From: Segatella baroniae B14
GTDB lineage: Bacteria; Bacteroidota; Bacteroidia; Bacteroidales; Bacteroidaceae
Length of the DNA: 64,000 nucleotides
Assembly (NCBI RefSeq): GCF_022024235.1
Contig: NZ_CP091799.1
Coordinates: forward strand, 69,501 to 133,500
Direction: 5' to 3'
The notes beneath the pieces were generated by a model. The model ran no database searches. It worked only from the letters and a program-made list of their open reading frames with translations, and was not told the origin of the DNA. Shown here one piece after another: positions 50,165 through 58,017 of this stretch (its first letter is position 1; the number at the start of each line of letters is the position of its first letter). A program made the translations under genes and the position numbers.

Positions 50165-50290
50165 GTAATAAGTAAAGAAAGTATCGGAATTTTCCGAATA
50201 AAGATATTTTTTTGATTTGTTTTAGTAGATTAGTTTTTAAGTAGTTTGTTTTTGAAAATCGGTTGTCGTGACGACATCCGATTTTTTTTT
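50165..50290 (+). ncRNA. Candidate small RNA of about 125 bases
   Basis: A full consensus promoter ends at 50160 and a strong terminator ends at 50290. The sequence between has no ATG on the plus strand, so it cannot encode an ATG-started protein. It contains a hairpin TCGGAA-TT-TTCCGA near its 5' part, a U-rich single-stranded middle and the terminator stem AAATCGGTTGTCG / CGACATCCGATTT. It lies between groESL and a small membrane-protein gene that has its own -7 box. The transcript ends are estimated, and its targets are unknown. It could also be a leader that attenuates the next gene. Confidence 0.6.
50255..50290 (+). terminator. Terminator of the candidate ncRNA
   Basis: AAATCGGTTGTCG (50256-50268) pairs with CGACATCCGATTT (50272-50284), with one T-T mismatch and a 3-base loop, followed by nine or more T. 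The T run leads straight into the next promoter's -7 box. Confidence 0.9.
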
Positions 50291-50291
50291 G

Positions 50292-50299
50292 TATCTTTG
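50292..50299 (+). promoter_or_regulatory. -7 box (TATCTTTG) for the small membrane-protein gene
   Basis: TATCTTTG ends seven bases before the ATG at 50307, implying a very short or absent leader. It begins directly at the end of the terminator T run. Confidence 0.65.
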
Positions 50300-50306
50300 C
50301 AACCAT

Positions 50307-50534
50307 ATGAAACAGAAAATTGATATCGACTGGAAAAAGTTTATCGGCTTTGCTTTTGTCATTGGTTTGATTTACTTTATTACGAGTTTCGTTCTTCATC
50401 TGGTTCACCCCTTGTTGATGACTGTAGGTATTCTGTTATTATTGTTGGTTGGCGATCATTATGCACAGGTTGCTGATCAGAAATTGGCAGAAAAACGTAG
50501 AAAAAAAGACGAAGAAAAAAACAGGGAGGAATAA
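50307..50534 (+). CDS. Small membrane protein of unknown function
   Basis: The 75-residue protein begins MKQKIDIDWKK, has hydrophobic segments FIGFAFVIGLIYFITSFVL and PLLMTVGILLLLLVGDH that can form two membrane helices, and ends in a charged tail (LAEKRRKKDEEKNREE). The start at 50307 is set by the -7 box; earlier in-frame codons lie inside the terminator. It ends nine bases before the kinase-RapZ fusion gene and is probably co-transcribed with it. No function can be assigned from sequence. Confidence 0.7.
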   Translation: MKQKIDIDWKKFIGFAFVIGLIYFITSFVLHLVHPLLMTVGILLLLLVGDHYAQVADQKLAEKRRKKDEEKNREE

Positions 50535-50543
50535 GAAGGAAAG

Positions 50544-52091
50544 ATGGAAAAACTTGTTGAATTATTTGAGCAATGGAGTGGTAAGAAACCTGCTCGTGTA
50601 GAACAACTAGCTGGTCAGGGTAGTAATCGCCAGTATTATCGTATGTTTGATGATGATGGCCACTCGGTTATCGGTGTTGTGGGCACGAGTCGTGATGAAG
50701 ATCATGCATTTGTTTATCTTACCCGTCATTTTACCAAGCGCCAACTGCCTGTACCAAAGATTCTCGCAGTTAGTGCGGATGAACTTCGTTATATCCAGAC
50801 AGATTTAGGTGGAGTATCCCTTTTCGATGCCATTCGTGGTGGTAGAGAAGCTGGAGGCAGATATAATCAGAAAGAATATGAACTTCTATTGAAGACCATC
50901 CGTGAATTACCCAATATTCAGATTCGTGGTGCACGAGAATTAGACTGGAGTAATTGTTATCCACAACCAGAATTTGATGAGGCTGGAGTACTTTTTGACT
51001 TGAATTATTTCAAGTATTGTTTCTTGAAACCTACAGATTTAGATTTTCATGAATTAAAGCTTGAAGCAAACTTCCGTCTGTTTGCCAAAGACTTGACATC
51101 AGAGAAGATGGAATGTTTCTTGTATCGTGATTTCCAGGCACGCAATATAATGTTGGATTCAGAAGGAAATCCGTACTTTATTGACTATCAAGGAGGGCGA
51201 AAAGGACCATTTTATTATGATCTGGCTTCATTCTTATGGCAGGCTTCCGCACATTATTCTTTTAAGATGCGTCGCCAGCTGATTATGGAATATTACAATA
51301 GTCTGAAGAATTATATCGAAGTGCCAAGTGAGCGCCACTTCGTACGTCGACTCTCTCTATTTGTGCTCTTCCGTACCCTTCAAGTTTTAGGAGCATATGG
51401 TTTCAGAGGCTATTTTGAGCGTAAAAAACATTTTATCGATTCTATTCCGCCTGCTATTCAGAATCTTCGTGATTTAATAGCACTGGGTGATAAAGTGTTC
51501 CCTTATCCATATATGATGGATATGTTGCGTCGATTAACAGAACTACCTCAGTTTGCACGAATAGAACAGCCTGCGTTGACTCGTGCAGATGGTTATAAGG
51601 TGGCAGATAACAATATTTATCAAGCTCATCCACAAGATGGACCAGCAACTTTTTCAAAATACGAAGGTAAAGGTCCATTGGTCGTGCACGTCTATAGCTT
51701 CTCATTCCACAAAGGTATACCAGAAGACCCATCAGGAAATGGTGGTGGCTATGTCTTCGACTGTAGAAGTACGCATAACCCCGGTCGTTACGAACCTTAT
51801 AAAAAGCTTACAGGTCTAGACGAACCTGTTATCCGATTCCTTGAAGATGATGGTGAGATTCTGACATTCCTGAAGAGCGTATATCAATTGGCCGATCATC
51901 ATGTGGAGCGCTATATACAACGAGGCTTTACCAGTTTGATGTTCTGTTTTGGTTGTACCGGAGGACAACATCGAAGTGTATATAGCTGTCAACATCTAGC
52001 CGAACATATCCACGAGAAGTTTGGTATCGAAGTAGAGATTACCCATCGTGAACAGCATATTCACCAGATATTACCAGCCCGCGAACAATAA
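50544..52091 (+). CDS. AmgK-like sugar kinase fused to a RapZ C-terminal domain
   Basis: The 515-residue cytoplasmic protein has two parts. Residues about 10-340 form an aminoglycoside-phosphotransferase-fold kinase close to AmgK: GQGSNRQYYR, the catalytic loop YRDFQARNIML (Asp196, Asn201) and the metal-binding YFIDYQGGRKGP (Asp214). AmgK phosphorylates MurNAc and GlcNAc at the anomeric carbon in cell-wall recycling. Residues about 378-512 match the RapZ C-terminal domain (VYSFSFHKGIPEDP, YVFDCRSTHNPGRY, KLTGLDEPVIRFLE, FGCTGGQHRSVYSCQHLAEHI), which in E. coli RapZ binds glucosamine-6-phosphate and RNA partners. The Walker-A half of RapZ is absent. A MurU-like gene follows after 65 bases. Function is inferred from domains and context. 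Confidence 0.85.
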   Translation: MEKLVELFEQWSGKKPARVEQLAGQGSNRQYYRMFDDDGHSVIGVVGTSRDEDHAFVYLTRHFTKRQLPVPKILAVSADELRYIQTDLGGVSLFDAIRGGREAGGRYNQKEYELLLKTIRELPNIQIRGARELDWSNCYPQPEFDEAGVLFDLNYFKYCFLKPTDLDFHELKLEANFRLFAKDLTSEKMECFLYRDFQARNIMLDSEGNPYFIDYQGGRKGPFYYDLASFLWQASAHYSFKMRRQLIMEYYNSLKNYIEVPSERHFVRRLSLFVLFRTLQVLGAYGFRGYFERKKHFIDSIPPAIQNLRDLIALGDKVFPYPYMMDMLRRLTELPQFARIEQPALTRADGYKVADNNIYQAHPQDGPATFSKYEGKGPLVVHVYSFSFHKGIPEDPSGNGGGYVFDCRSTHNPGRYEPYKKLTGLDEPVIRFLEDDGEILTFLKSVYQLADHHVERYIQRGFTSLMFCFGCTGGQHRSVYSCQHLAEHIHEKFGIEVEITHREQHIHQILPAREQ

Positions 52092-52098
52092 TCGCGGG
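52078..52098 (+). terminator. Hairpin at the stop codon of the kinase-RapZ gene
   Basis: CCCGCGA and TCGCGGG form a 7-bp stem whose loop contains the TAA stop codon. Only a weak T-rich tail follows, so it is probably a partial terminator. Confidence 0.5.
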
Positions 52099-52104
52099 TT
52101 ATCT

Positions 52105-52136
52105 TTTGGTAGTCTCATGAAAAATGATTAAATTTG
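52105..52136 (+). promoter_or_regulatory. Promoter for murU-guaA (TTTG-N20-TAAATTTG)
   Basis: TTTG at 52105-52108 and TAAATTTG at 52129-52136 are spaced by 20 bases, a good fit to the Bacteroidetes consensus. It gives a leader of about 15-20 bases before the MurU-like gene. Confidence 0.6.
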
Positions 52137-52156
52137 CACGCATTAAAAAGTAGAAG

Positions 52157-53008
52157 ATGATGCAAGCAATGATTTTTGCGGCTGGGTTAGGTACCCGATT
52201 GAAACCTCTTACGGATCATATGCCAAAGGCATTGGTAAGGGTAGGAGGAGAACCGCTTTTGCGTCGTGTCATTTTCAAACTTAAAGCAGCTGGCGTTACC
52301 CGTATTATTATTAATGTTCATCATTTTTCAGATATGATTGTTGATTATCTGAAAGAAAATGATAATTTCGGCATGGATATCCGTATCAGTGATGAGACGG
52401 CCGAATTATTAGAGACGGGAGGTGGCATACTTCATGCTCGCAAGCTGTTTAGTCCTTTAACACCTATCCTTATTCATAATGTAGACATATTGAGTAATGT
52501 CGACTTGAAGAAGTTCTATCACTTAAATCCTCGCATCATGTGTCAGGAGTGTGGTGTTCCTCATATTCAGGCAGATGCTACATTATTAATGAGTTGGCGT
52601 AAAACCAAACGCTATTTGGTCTTCAATAATGACATGCTTCTCGTCGGATGGGTGAATATAGAAACCGGAGAAGTGAAGAGTCCGTTTGAAGAAGTCAAAA
52701 CGGAGATAGCAGAAAACGTTGAATCCCTCAAAGCTCAGCTATCAGCGATCCATACTTCTACACCAACAAACTCGCCGCTTTCTACACTTCACTATCAACT
52801 GTATGCTTTCAGTGGCATACATACTTTTTCTCCTCGCCTTTTCTCGTTGATGGAAAGCTATCCGGAGAAATTCCCAATTATGGACTTCTATCTGCAAAAC
52901 TGTGACAAGGCTGTCATCAGAGGTTATGTAAAAAATGACCTCCGATTGATGGACGTGGGCAAACAGGATACTTTGAAGCAGGCAGAAGACTTTCTGAATA
53001 CGTTATAA
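52157..53008 (+). CDS. MurU-like sugar-1-phosphate nucleotidyltransferase
   Basis: The 283-residue protein starts with the nucleotidyltransferase signature MIFAAGLGTRLKPLTDHMPKALVRVGG. Other family parts are IIINVHHFSDMIVDYL, ISDETAELLETGGGILHA and PILIHNVDILSNVD. Together with the upstream AmgK-like kinase it resembles the AmgK-MurU route, which turns MurNAc into UDP-MurNAc and bypasses de novo synthesis. Compared with other MurU proteins there is an insert around residues 180-215 (Ser/Thr-rich). It is followed by guaA after 25 bases. A second ATG lies one codon downstream. Confidence 0.88.
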   Translation: MMQAMIFAAGLGTRLKPLTDHMPKALVRVGGEPLLRRVIFKLKAAGVTRIIINVHHFSDMIVDYLKENDNFGMDIRISDETAELLETGGGILHARKLFSPLTPILIHNVDILSNVDLKKFYHLNPRIMCQECGVPHIQADATLLMSWRKTKRYLVFNNDMLLVGWVNIETGEVKSPFEEVKTEIAENVESLKAQLSAIHTSTPTNSPLSTLHYQLYAFSGIHTFSPRLFSLMESYPEKFPIMDFYLQNCDKAVIRGYVKNDLRLMDVGKQDTLKQAEDFLNTL

Positions 53009-53033
53009 TCCCAATAAATAACATATTTATAAA

Positions 53034-54578
53034 ATGCAACAGAAGATTATTATCCTCGATTTCGGATCTCAGACCACACAGCTTATTGGTCGTCGTGTCC
53101 GTGAACTTGACACCTTCTGCGAGATTTTACCGTACAACAAATTTCCAAAAGATGACGAAGGTGTAATCGGCGTCATCCTTAGTGGTAGTCCTTATTCTGT
53201 ACATGATAAGGAGGCATTCAAGGTAGACTTGAATCAGTTTATCGGTAAATATCCAGTATTAGGTATCTGCTATGGTGCACAGTTTATTTCTTATGCACAA
53301 GGTGGAAAGGTTGAGCAAACGGGTACACGTGAATATGGCCGTGCTAATCTGGAAACTATTGACACTGAAACTGCTATCTTCAAGGGCTTTGAAAAAGGTT
53401 CTCAGGTATGGATGAGCCATGGTGATACCATCACTGCTATTCCTGAAGGGTATCGTGTTACGGCATCTACTAATGATGTAAAATATGCTGCCTATGCCAA
53501 TGAAGATAAACGTGTATGGTGTGTACAGTTCCATCCAGAGGTTTTCCATTCTACTCAGGGTACACAATTGCTGAAGAATTTTGTTGTTGATGTCTGTGGT
53601 AGTCGTCAGGAATGGAGTGCTGCTTCTTTCGTGGAAACTACTGTACAACAGCTGAAGGAACAGGTGGGTAATGACCGTGTAATTCTCGGACTCTCAGGTG
53701 GTGTAGACTCTTCTGTTTGTGCTACCTTGTTGAACAAGGCTATTGGCAAGAATCTTACCTGTATCTTTGTAGATCATGGTATGCTTCGTAAAGATGAGTT
53801 CAAGAAGGTAATGGAAGCTTACAATGGTCTTGGCCTTAATGTAATCGGTGTTGATGCTAGTGAGAAGTTCTTCAAGGATCTTGAAGGTGTAACTGATCCA
53901 GAGCAAAAACGTAAGATTATTGGTCGTGACTTCGTTGAGGTATTTAATGCAGAAGCTAAAAAGATTACTGATGCTAAATGGTTAGCTCAAGGTACGATCT
54001 ATCCAGACCGTATTGAGAGTTTGAGTATAACCGGTATGGTCATCAAGAGTCACCATAATGTAGGTGGTCTGCCTAAGGAAATGCACTTGCAGCTTTGTGA
54101 ACCTCTGAAGTGGCTCTTCAAAGATGAAGTTCGTCGTGTAGGTTATGAACTAGGTATGCCAGAGCGCTTAATTAAGCGTCATCCATTCCCTGGTCCAGGT
54201 CTTGCTGTACGTATTTTAGGTGATGTTACTCGTGAGAAAGTGCGTATCCTTCAGGATGCAGACGATATCTATATCGAGAATATGCATAATTATACTATGC
54301 CTGATGGAACTAGTCTGTATGATCATATTTGGCAGGCCGGTACCGTGTTACTCTCTACTATACGTAGTGTGGGAGTGATGGGTGACGAGCGTACTTATGA
54401 GCATCCAGTAGCACTTCGTGCTGTTACCAGTACAGATGCAATGACTGCTGACTGGGCACATCTGCCATACGATTTTATGGCTAAGGTGAGCAATGAGATT
54501 ATCAATAAGGTAAAAGGTGTAAACCGCGTTTGTTATGATATCTCATCAAAACCACCTTCGACCATTGAGTGGGAATAA
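53034..54578 (+). CDS. guaA: GMP synthase (glutamine-hydrolysing)
   Basis: The 514-residue enzyme has an N-terminal class-I glutamine amidotransferase domain with catalytic Cys in [12 protein letters not shown] and His in [10 protein letters not shown], followed by the ATP-pyrophosphatase P-loop [11 protein letters not shown] and the C-terminal dimerisation domain ending KPPSTIEWE. It converts XMP to GMP. It is transcribed with the MurU-like gene and ends before a perfect 25-bp hairpin. Confidence 0.98.
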   Translation: MQQKIIILDFGSQTTQLIGRRVRELDTFCEILPYNKFPKDDEGVIGVILSGSPYSVHDKEAFKVDLNQFIGKYPVLGICYGAQFISYAQGGKVEQTGTREYGRANLETIDTETAIFKGFEKGSQVWMSHGDTITAIPEGYRVTASTNDVKYAAYANEDKRVWCVQFHPEVFHSTQGTQLLKNFVVDVCGSRQEWSAASFVETTVQQLKEQVGNDRVILGLSGGVDSSVCATLLNKAIGKNLTCIFVDHGMLRKDEFKKVMEAYNGLGLNVIGVDASEKFFKDLEGVTDPEQKRKIIGRDFVEVFNAEAKKITDAKWLAQGTIYPDRIESLSITGMVIKSHHNVGGLPKEMHLQLCEPLKWLFKDEVRRVGYELGMPERLIKRHPFPGPGLAVRILGDVTREKVRILQDADDIYIENMHNYTMPDGTSLYDHIWQAGTVLLSTIRSVGVMGDERTYEHPVALRAVTSTDAMTADWAHLPYDFMAKVSNEIINKVKGVNRVCYDISSKPPSTIEWE

Positions 54579-54643
54579 GGAAACTTGGAGACCCACTCCA
54601 GCCCTCCCTGTAAGGGAGGGAGTTCATACAGAAAAGGAGGGGG

Positions 54644-54698
54644 TAAATATAAACAGAACAGCCGATGCCATTAGCATCGGCTGTTCTGTTTATATTTA
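54644..54698 (+). terminator. guaA terminator with a perfect 25-bp stem
   Basis: Bases 54644-54668 and 54674-54698 are exact inverted copies around the 5-base loop CATTA; the inner core is CAGCCGATGC / GCATCGGCTG. The outer part is AT-rich (TAAATATAAACAGAA) and also acts as a T-rich tail. Such a long perfect stem is unusual for a terminator. Confidence 0.85.
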
Positions 54699-54718
54699 TA
54701 TCCCCTAGAAATACCCCC

Positions 54719-55170
54719 GACATATGCAGAGTTGTTCACCCTCCCTTGCAGGGAGGGCGGGGAGGGTCTCCCCCCGACATATGCAGAGTTGTTCACCCTC
54801 CCTTGCAGGGAGGGCGGGGAGGGTCTCCCCCCGACATATGCAGAGTTGTTCACCCTCCCTTGCAGGGAGGGCGGGGAGGGTCTCCCCCCGACATATGCAG
54901 AGTTGTTCACCCTCCCTTGCAGGGAGGGCGGGGAGGGTCTCCCCCCGACATATGCAGAGTTGTTCACCCTCCCTTGCAGGGAGGGCGGGGAGGGTCTCCC
55001 CCCGACATATGCAGAGTTGTTCACCCTCCCTTGCAGGGAGGGCGGGGAGGGTCTCCCCCCGACATATGCAGAGTTGTTCACCCTCCCTTGCAGGGAGGGC
55101 GGGGAGGGTCTCCCCCCGACATACGCAGAGTTGTTCCCCCTCCCTTGCAGGGAGGGCGGGGAGGGTCTCC
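54719..55170. repeat. Eight 57-bp tandem repeats carrying G-quadruplex motifs
   Basis: Copies begin at 54719, 54776, 54833, 54890, 54947, 55004, 55061 and 55118. The first seven appear identical and the last has two substitutions and is shortened to end at the mscL stop codon. Each unit contains CCCTCCC-TTGCA-GGGAGGG, which can form a hairpin, and GGGAGGGCGGGGAGGG, a four-tract G-quadruplex motif with one-base loops on the plus strand. The unit length is a multiple of three with no stop codons, so long false reading frames cross it in several frames. It lies between the convergent guaA and mscL genes. A related fragment (CCCTCCCTGTAAGGGAGGG) lies at 54602-54620. Confidence 0.95.
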
Positions 55171-55599
55171 CTATTTATTTTTCAGTAAATCTCTGATTTC
55201 AGTGAGTAGTAACTCTTCCTTAGTAGGCTCTGGCGGAGTAGGAGGAGTTGCAGCCTCTTCTTCCTTCTTCTTGCGAGTTAGTTTAGTTATGCCCTTAACG
55301 AGAAGGAAAACACATAAGGCAATAATAACAAAGTCAATAAGAGTCTGGATAAAATTGCCATAGTTGATAGTAGCAGGAGCTAACTTTTCCAATCCTGGAA
55401 TTTCAACTTGAGGCAATGTAACCTTCAGATCGCTAAAGTTTACACCACCGATAAGCCATCCGATAGGAGGCATAATGATATCATCTACAATACTCGTAAC
55501 AATCTTGCCGAAAGCACCACCGATGATAACACCGACAGCCATATCGACGGCATTACCTTTTACGGCAAAGTCTTTAAACTCTTGAATTAATTTTCCCAT
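55171..55599 (-). CDS. mscL: Large-conductance mechanosensitive channel
   Basis: The 142-residue inner-membrane channel has the MscL N-terminus ([41 protein letters not shown]), the second helix [17 protein letters not shown] and a C-terminal helix ([18 protein letters not shown]). It opens under membrane tension to release solutes on osmotic downshock. The stop codon lies directly at the edge of the repeat array, which is downstream of this gene. A weak -7 box on the minus strand lies at 55735-55742. Confidence 0.97.
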   Translation of the reverse strand: MGKLIQEFKDFAVKGNAVDMAVGVIIGGAFGKIVTSIVDDIIMPPIGWLIGGVNFSDLKVTLPQVEIPGLEKLAPATINYGNFIQTLIDFVIIALCVFLLVKGITKLTRKKKEEEAATPPTPPEPTKEELLLTEIRDLLKNK

Positions 55600-55734
55600 A
55601 ACTTTTTTATTTTAAAAACTTGAAATCGTGTTTTGCAACATAGACTTAACAGTCAGCTACCTTTCTATTAAAAAATGCCATAAAAAGAAGTTAGAAACCC
55701 ATCTTTTTGGATAATTTAATGAGAAATCTCCATG

Positions 55735-55742
55735 CAAATATA
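55735..55742 (-). promoter_or_regulatory. mscL: Possible -7 box (TATATTTG) for mscL
   Basis: The minus-strand TATATTTG would give a leader of about 130 bases. It is divergent from and closely packed with the gapA -7 box, and no -33 element was found. Confidence 0.35.
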
Positions 55743-55754
55743 GAAAAAAAATTG

Positions 55755-55762
55755 TATCTTTG
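55755..55762 (+). promoter_or_regulatory. gapA: -7 box (TATCTTTG) for gapA
   Basis: TATCTTTG gives an AT-rich leader of about 120 bases before gapA. The 290 bases between mscL and gapA hold this box, the possible mscL box and the leader, and no gene. Confidence 0.6.
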
Positions 55763-55889
55763 CTACCGTTAAAATTAAAAAATGCTGATATAGTGTTATC
55801 TTAAGACGTATTTCGTATATAATAAGGTGCACTGTAATAAGGCAAAAAGATTTGATATATTTTTAAACCTTTAATAAAAATAAAAAGAA

Positions 55890-56918
55890 ATGGTAAATGT
55901 AGCTATTAATGGTTTCGGTCGTATCGGCCGTCTCGCATTCCGTCAGATGTTTGAGGCTGAAGGTTATGAAGTTGTAGCAATCAACGACTTGACAAGCCCT
56001 AAGATGCTTGCTCACCTTTTGAAGTATGATACCGCTCAGGGTGGTTTCGCTGGTAAATACGGTGAAGGTAAGCACACTGTAGAGGCAACAGAAAACTCTA
56101 TCATCGTTGACGGTAAGGAGATTAAGATCTCTGCAGAGAAGGACGCTGCTAACTGCCCATGGGCTGCTAACAAGGTAGACGTAGTTCTCGAATGTACAGG
56201 TTTCTATACATCTAAGGAGAAGGCTTCTGCTCACCTTGCAGCAGGTGCTAAGAAGGTAGTTATCTCTGCTCCAGCTGGTAACGATCTTCCAACAATCGTT
56301 TACAATGTAAACCACAAGACTTTGACAGCTAACGATAACATTATTTCTGCTGCTTCTTGTACAACTAACTGCTTGGCTCCTATGGCTGCTGCTTTGAACG
56401 CATATGCTCCAATCCAGAGCGGTATTATGTCTACAATTCACGCTTATACAGGTGACCAGATGATTCTTGACGGTCCACAGCGTAAGGGTGACCTCCGTCG
56501 TTCACGTGCAGGTGCTTGCAACATCGTTCCTAACTCAACTGGTGCTGCTAAGGCTATCGGTCTCGTTATTCCTGAGTTGAACGGTAAGTTGATCGGTTCA
56601 GCACAGCGTGTTCCAACTCCAACAGGTTCTACTACAATCTTGATCGCTGTTGTTAAGGGTAAGGATGTAACTGTTGAGGGTATCAACGCTGCAATGAAGG
56701 CTGCTGCTACTGAGTCTTTCGGTTACAACGAGGATCTGATCGTTTCTTCTGATATCATCGGTATGCGTTTCGGTTCACTCTTCGACGCTACTCAGACTAT
56801 GGTATCTAAGATCGATGATGATACATACCAGGTACAGGTAGTTTCTTGGTACGACAATGAGAACTCTTATACTTCTCAGATGGTTCGTACAATCAAGTAC
56901 TTCGCAGAGTTGGCTTAA
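55890..56918 (+). CDS. gapA: Glyceraldehyde-3-phosphate dehydrogenase
   Basis: The 342-residue glycolytic enzyme shows the NAD-binding start [19 protein letters not shown], the catalytic Cys in [19 protein letters not shown] and the C-terminal [17 protein letters not shown]. It uses phosphate and NAD to make 1,3-bisphosphoglycerate. Codon use is strongly biased (GCT, AAC, GGT, CGT), as for highly expressed genes. A strong terminator follows. Confidence 0.98.
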   Translation: MVNVAINGFGRIGRLAFRQMFEAEGYEVVAINDLTSPKMLAHLLKYDTAQGGFAGKYGEGKHTVEATENSIIVDGKEIKISAEKDAANCPWAANKVDVVLECTGFYTSKEKASAHLAAGAKKVVISAPAGNDLPTIVYNVNHKTLTANDNIISAASCTTNCLAPMAAALNAYAPIQSGIMSTIHAYTGDQMILDGPQRKGDLRRSRAGACNIVPNSTGAAKAIGLVIPELNGKLIGSAQRVPTPTGSTTILIAVVKGKDVTVEGINAAMKAAATESFGYNEDLIVSSDIIGMRFGSLFDATQTMVSKIDDDTYQVQVVSWYDNENSYTSQMVRTIKYFAELA

Positions 56919-56951
56919 TCCAAGTTTAGCACTTGATTATACATCATATAG

Positions 56952-56982
56952 CCGCTCAGCTTTATGGCTGAGCGGTTTTTTT
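56952..56982 (+). terminator. gapA terminator
   Basis: CCGCTCAGC (56952-56960) pairs with GCTGAGCGG (56967-56975), followed by seven T. Confidence 0.92.
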
Positions 56983-57015
56983 ATACTCTTTTTTGCAGGT
57001 GTACTAAAAATTGAT

Positions 57016-57023
57016 TATATTTG
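57016..57023 (+). promoter_or_regulatory. miaA: -7 box (TATATTTG) almost touching the miaA start
   Basis: TATATTTG ends four bases before the ATG at 57028, the same geometry as at trmO, so the message may be leaderless from this ATG. Confidence 0.5.
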
Positions 57024-57027
57024 CGGA

Positions 57028-58017
57028 ATGAGAGATGAGAATATGAAGCAGTATTCTATGCAAGACGATTTGGAAACATCTAAAATGATTACTATTCTTG
57101 GTCCTACGGCTAGTGGAAAAACTTCTTTGGCTGCAGCCTTGGCACATGACATTGGTGGTGAAATCATCAGTGCAGATAGTCGGCAGGTATATCGAGGTAT
57201 GGATATCGGTACAGGCAAGGATCTGGAAGATTATACTATCGATGGGCATTTGGTGCCTTATCATCTTATTGATATATGTGAACCTGGTACGAAATATAAT
57301 CTTTTTCGCTATCAAGCAGATTTTCTGAAGGCTTATGAAGATATTTTGGCGAGAAAGGCTACTCCGATACTTTGCGGAGGTACAGGACTGTATATTGAGT
57401 CTGTATTGAAAGGGTATATGTTATCGCCTGTGCCACAGAATCAGGCTTTGCGAGATGCACTTGCAGATAAGTCTTTAGAGGAACTGACAGAACAACTACG
57501 TGCACTGAAGACTAAAACAGGTAGTAATATGCACAATAAGACAGATGTAGACAGTGTACAGAGAGCTATTCGAGCTATTGAAATCGAAACTTATAATCTG
57601 GAACATCCTACTCCGGAAAGAGAATTTCCTTCTATTGATTCACTGGTAATCGGTGTGAATATAGACCGGGAAGCAAGAAGAGAAAAAATTACTAGAAGAT
57701 TAAAAGACCGTTTGGAACATGGAATGGTAGATGAAATCAAAGGTTTATTGGAGAGAGGAATACCTGCAGAAGATTTAATCTACTATGGTCTTGAATATAA
57801 ATATATTACAGAATATATTATCGGGAAATTATCTTACAAAGAGATGTTCCGACAACTTGAAATTGCCATTCATCAATTTGCCAAGCGACAGATGACTTGG
57901 TTTAGAGGAATGGAACGCAGAGGATTTACCATACATTGGATAGATGCTTTACTACCAATAGAAGATAAAGTCAATGAAATAAAACGACTCATGCAATATG
58001 GCAATAACGGAAAATAA
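57028..58017 (+). CDS. miaA: tRNA dimethylallyltransferase
   Basis: The protein is about 329 residues from this start. MiaA adds a dimethylallyl group to A37 of tRNAs reading UNN codons. The P-loop is ILGPTASGKTSLA, followed by the DSRQVYRGMDIGTGKD motif and YGLEYKYITEYIIGKL near the C-terminus. The family usually starts a few residues before the P-loop, so Met codons at 57043 and 57085 are also possible. The start at 57028 is chosen as the first Met after the -7 box. A longer frame further upstream runs into gapA and is rejected. The end overlaps the lipid kinase gene by 20 bases. Confidence 0.93.
   Translation: MRDENMKQYSMQDDLETSKMITILGPTASGKTSLAAALAHDIGGEIISADSRQVYRGMDIGTGKDLEDYTIDGHLVPYHLIDICEPGTKYNLFRYQADFLKAYEDILARKATPILCGGTGLYIESVLKGYMLSPVPQNQALRDALADKSLEELTEQLRALKTKTGSNMHNKTDVDSVQRAIRAIEIETYNLEHPTPEREFPSIDSLVIGVNIDREARREKITRRLKDRLEHGMVDEIKGLLERGIPAEDLIYYGLEYKYITEYIIGKLSYKEMFRQLEIAIHQFAKRQMTWFRGMERRGFTIHWIDALLPIEDKVNEIKRLMQYGNNGK

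Noticed and set aside
54719-55170. CRISPR array
   Set aside because: The repeats are directly adjacent with no variable spacers, and no cas genes are present.
54665-55363. Long open frames across the 57-bp repeats in several frames and both strands
   Set aside because: The repeat unit is a multiple of three without stops, so all such frames arise from the repeats; none has a promoter, start signal or family match.
56857-57027. An earlier miaA start inside the end of gapA
   Set aside because: It lies upstream of the gapA terminator and the miaA -7 box, and the extra residues do not match the family.
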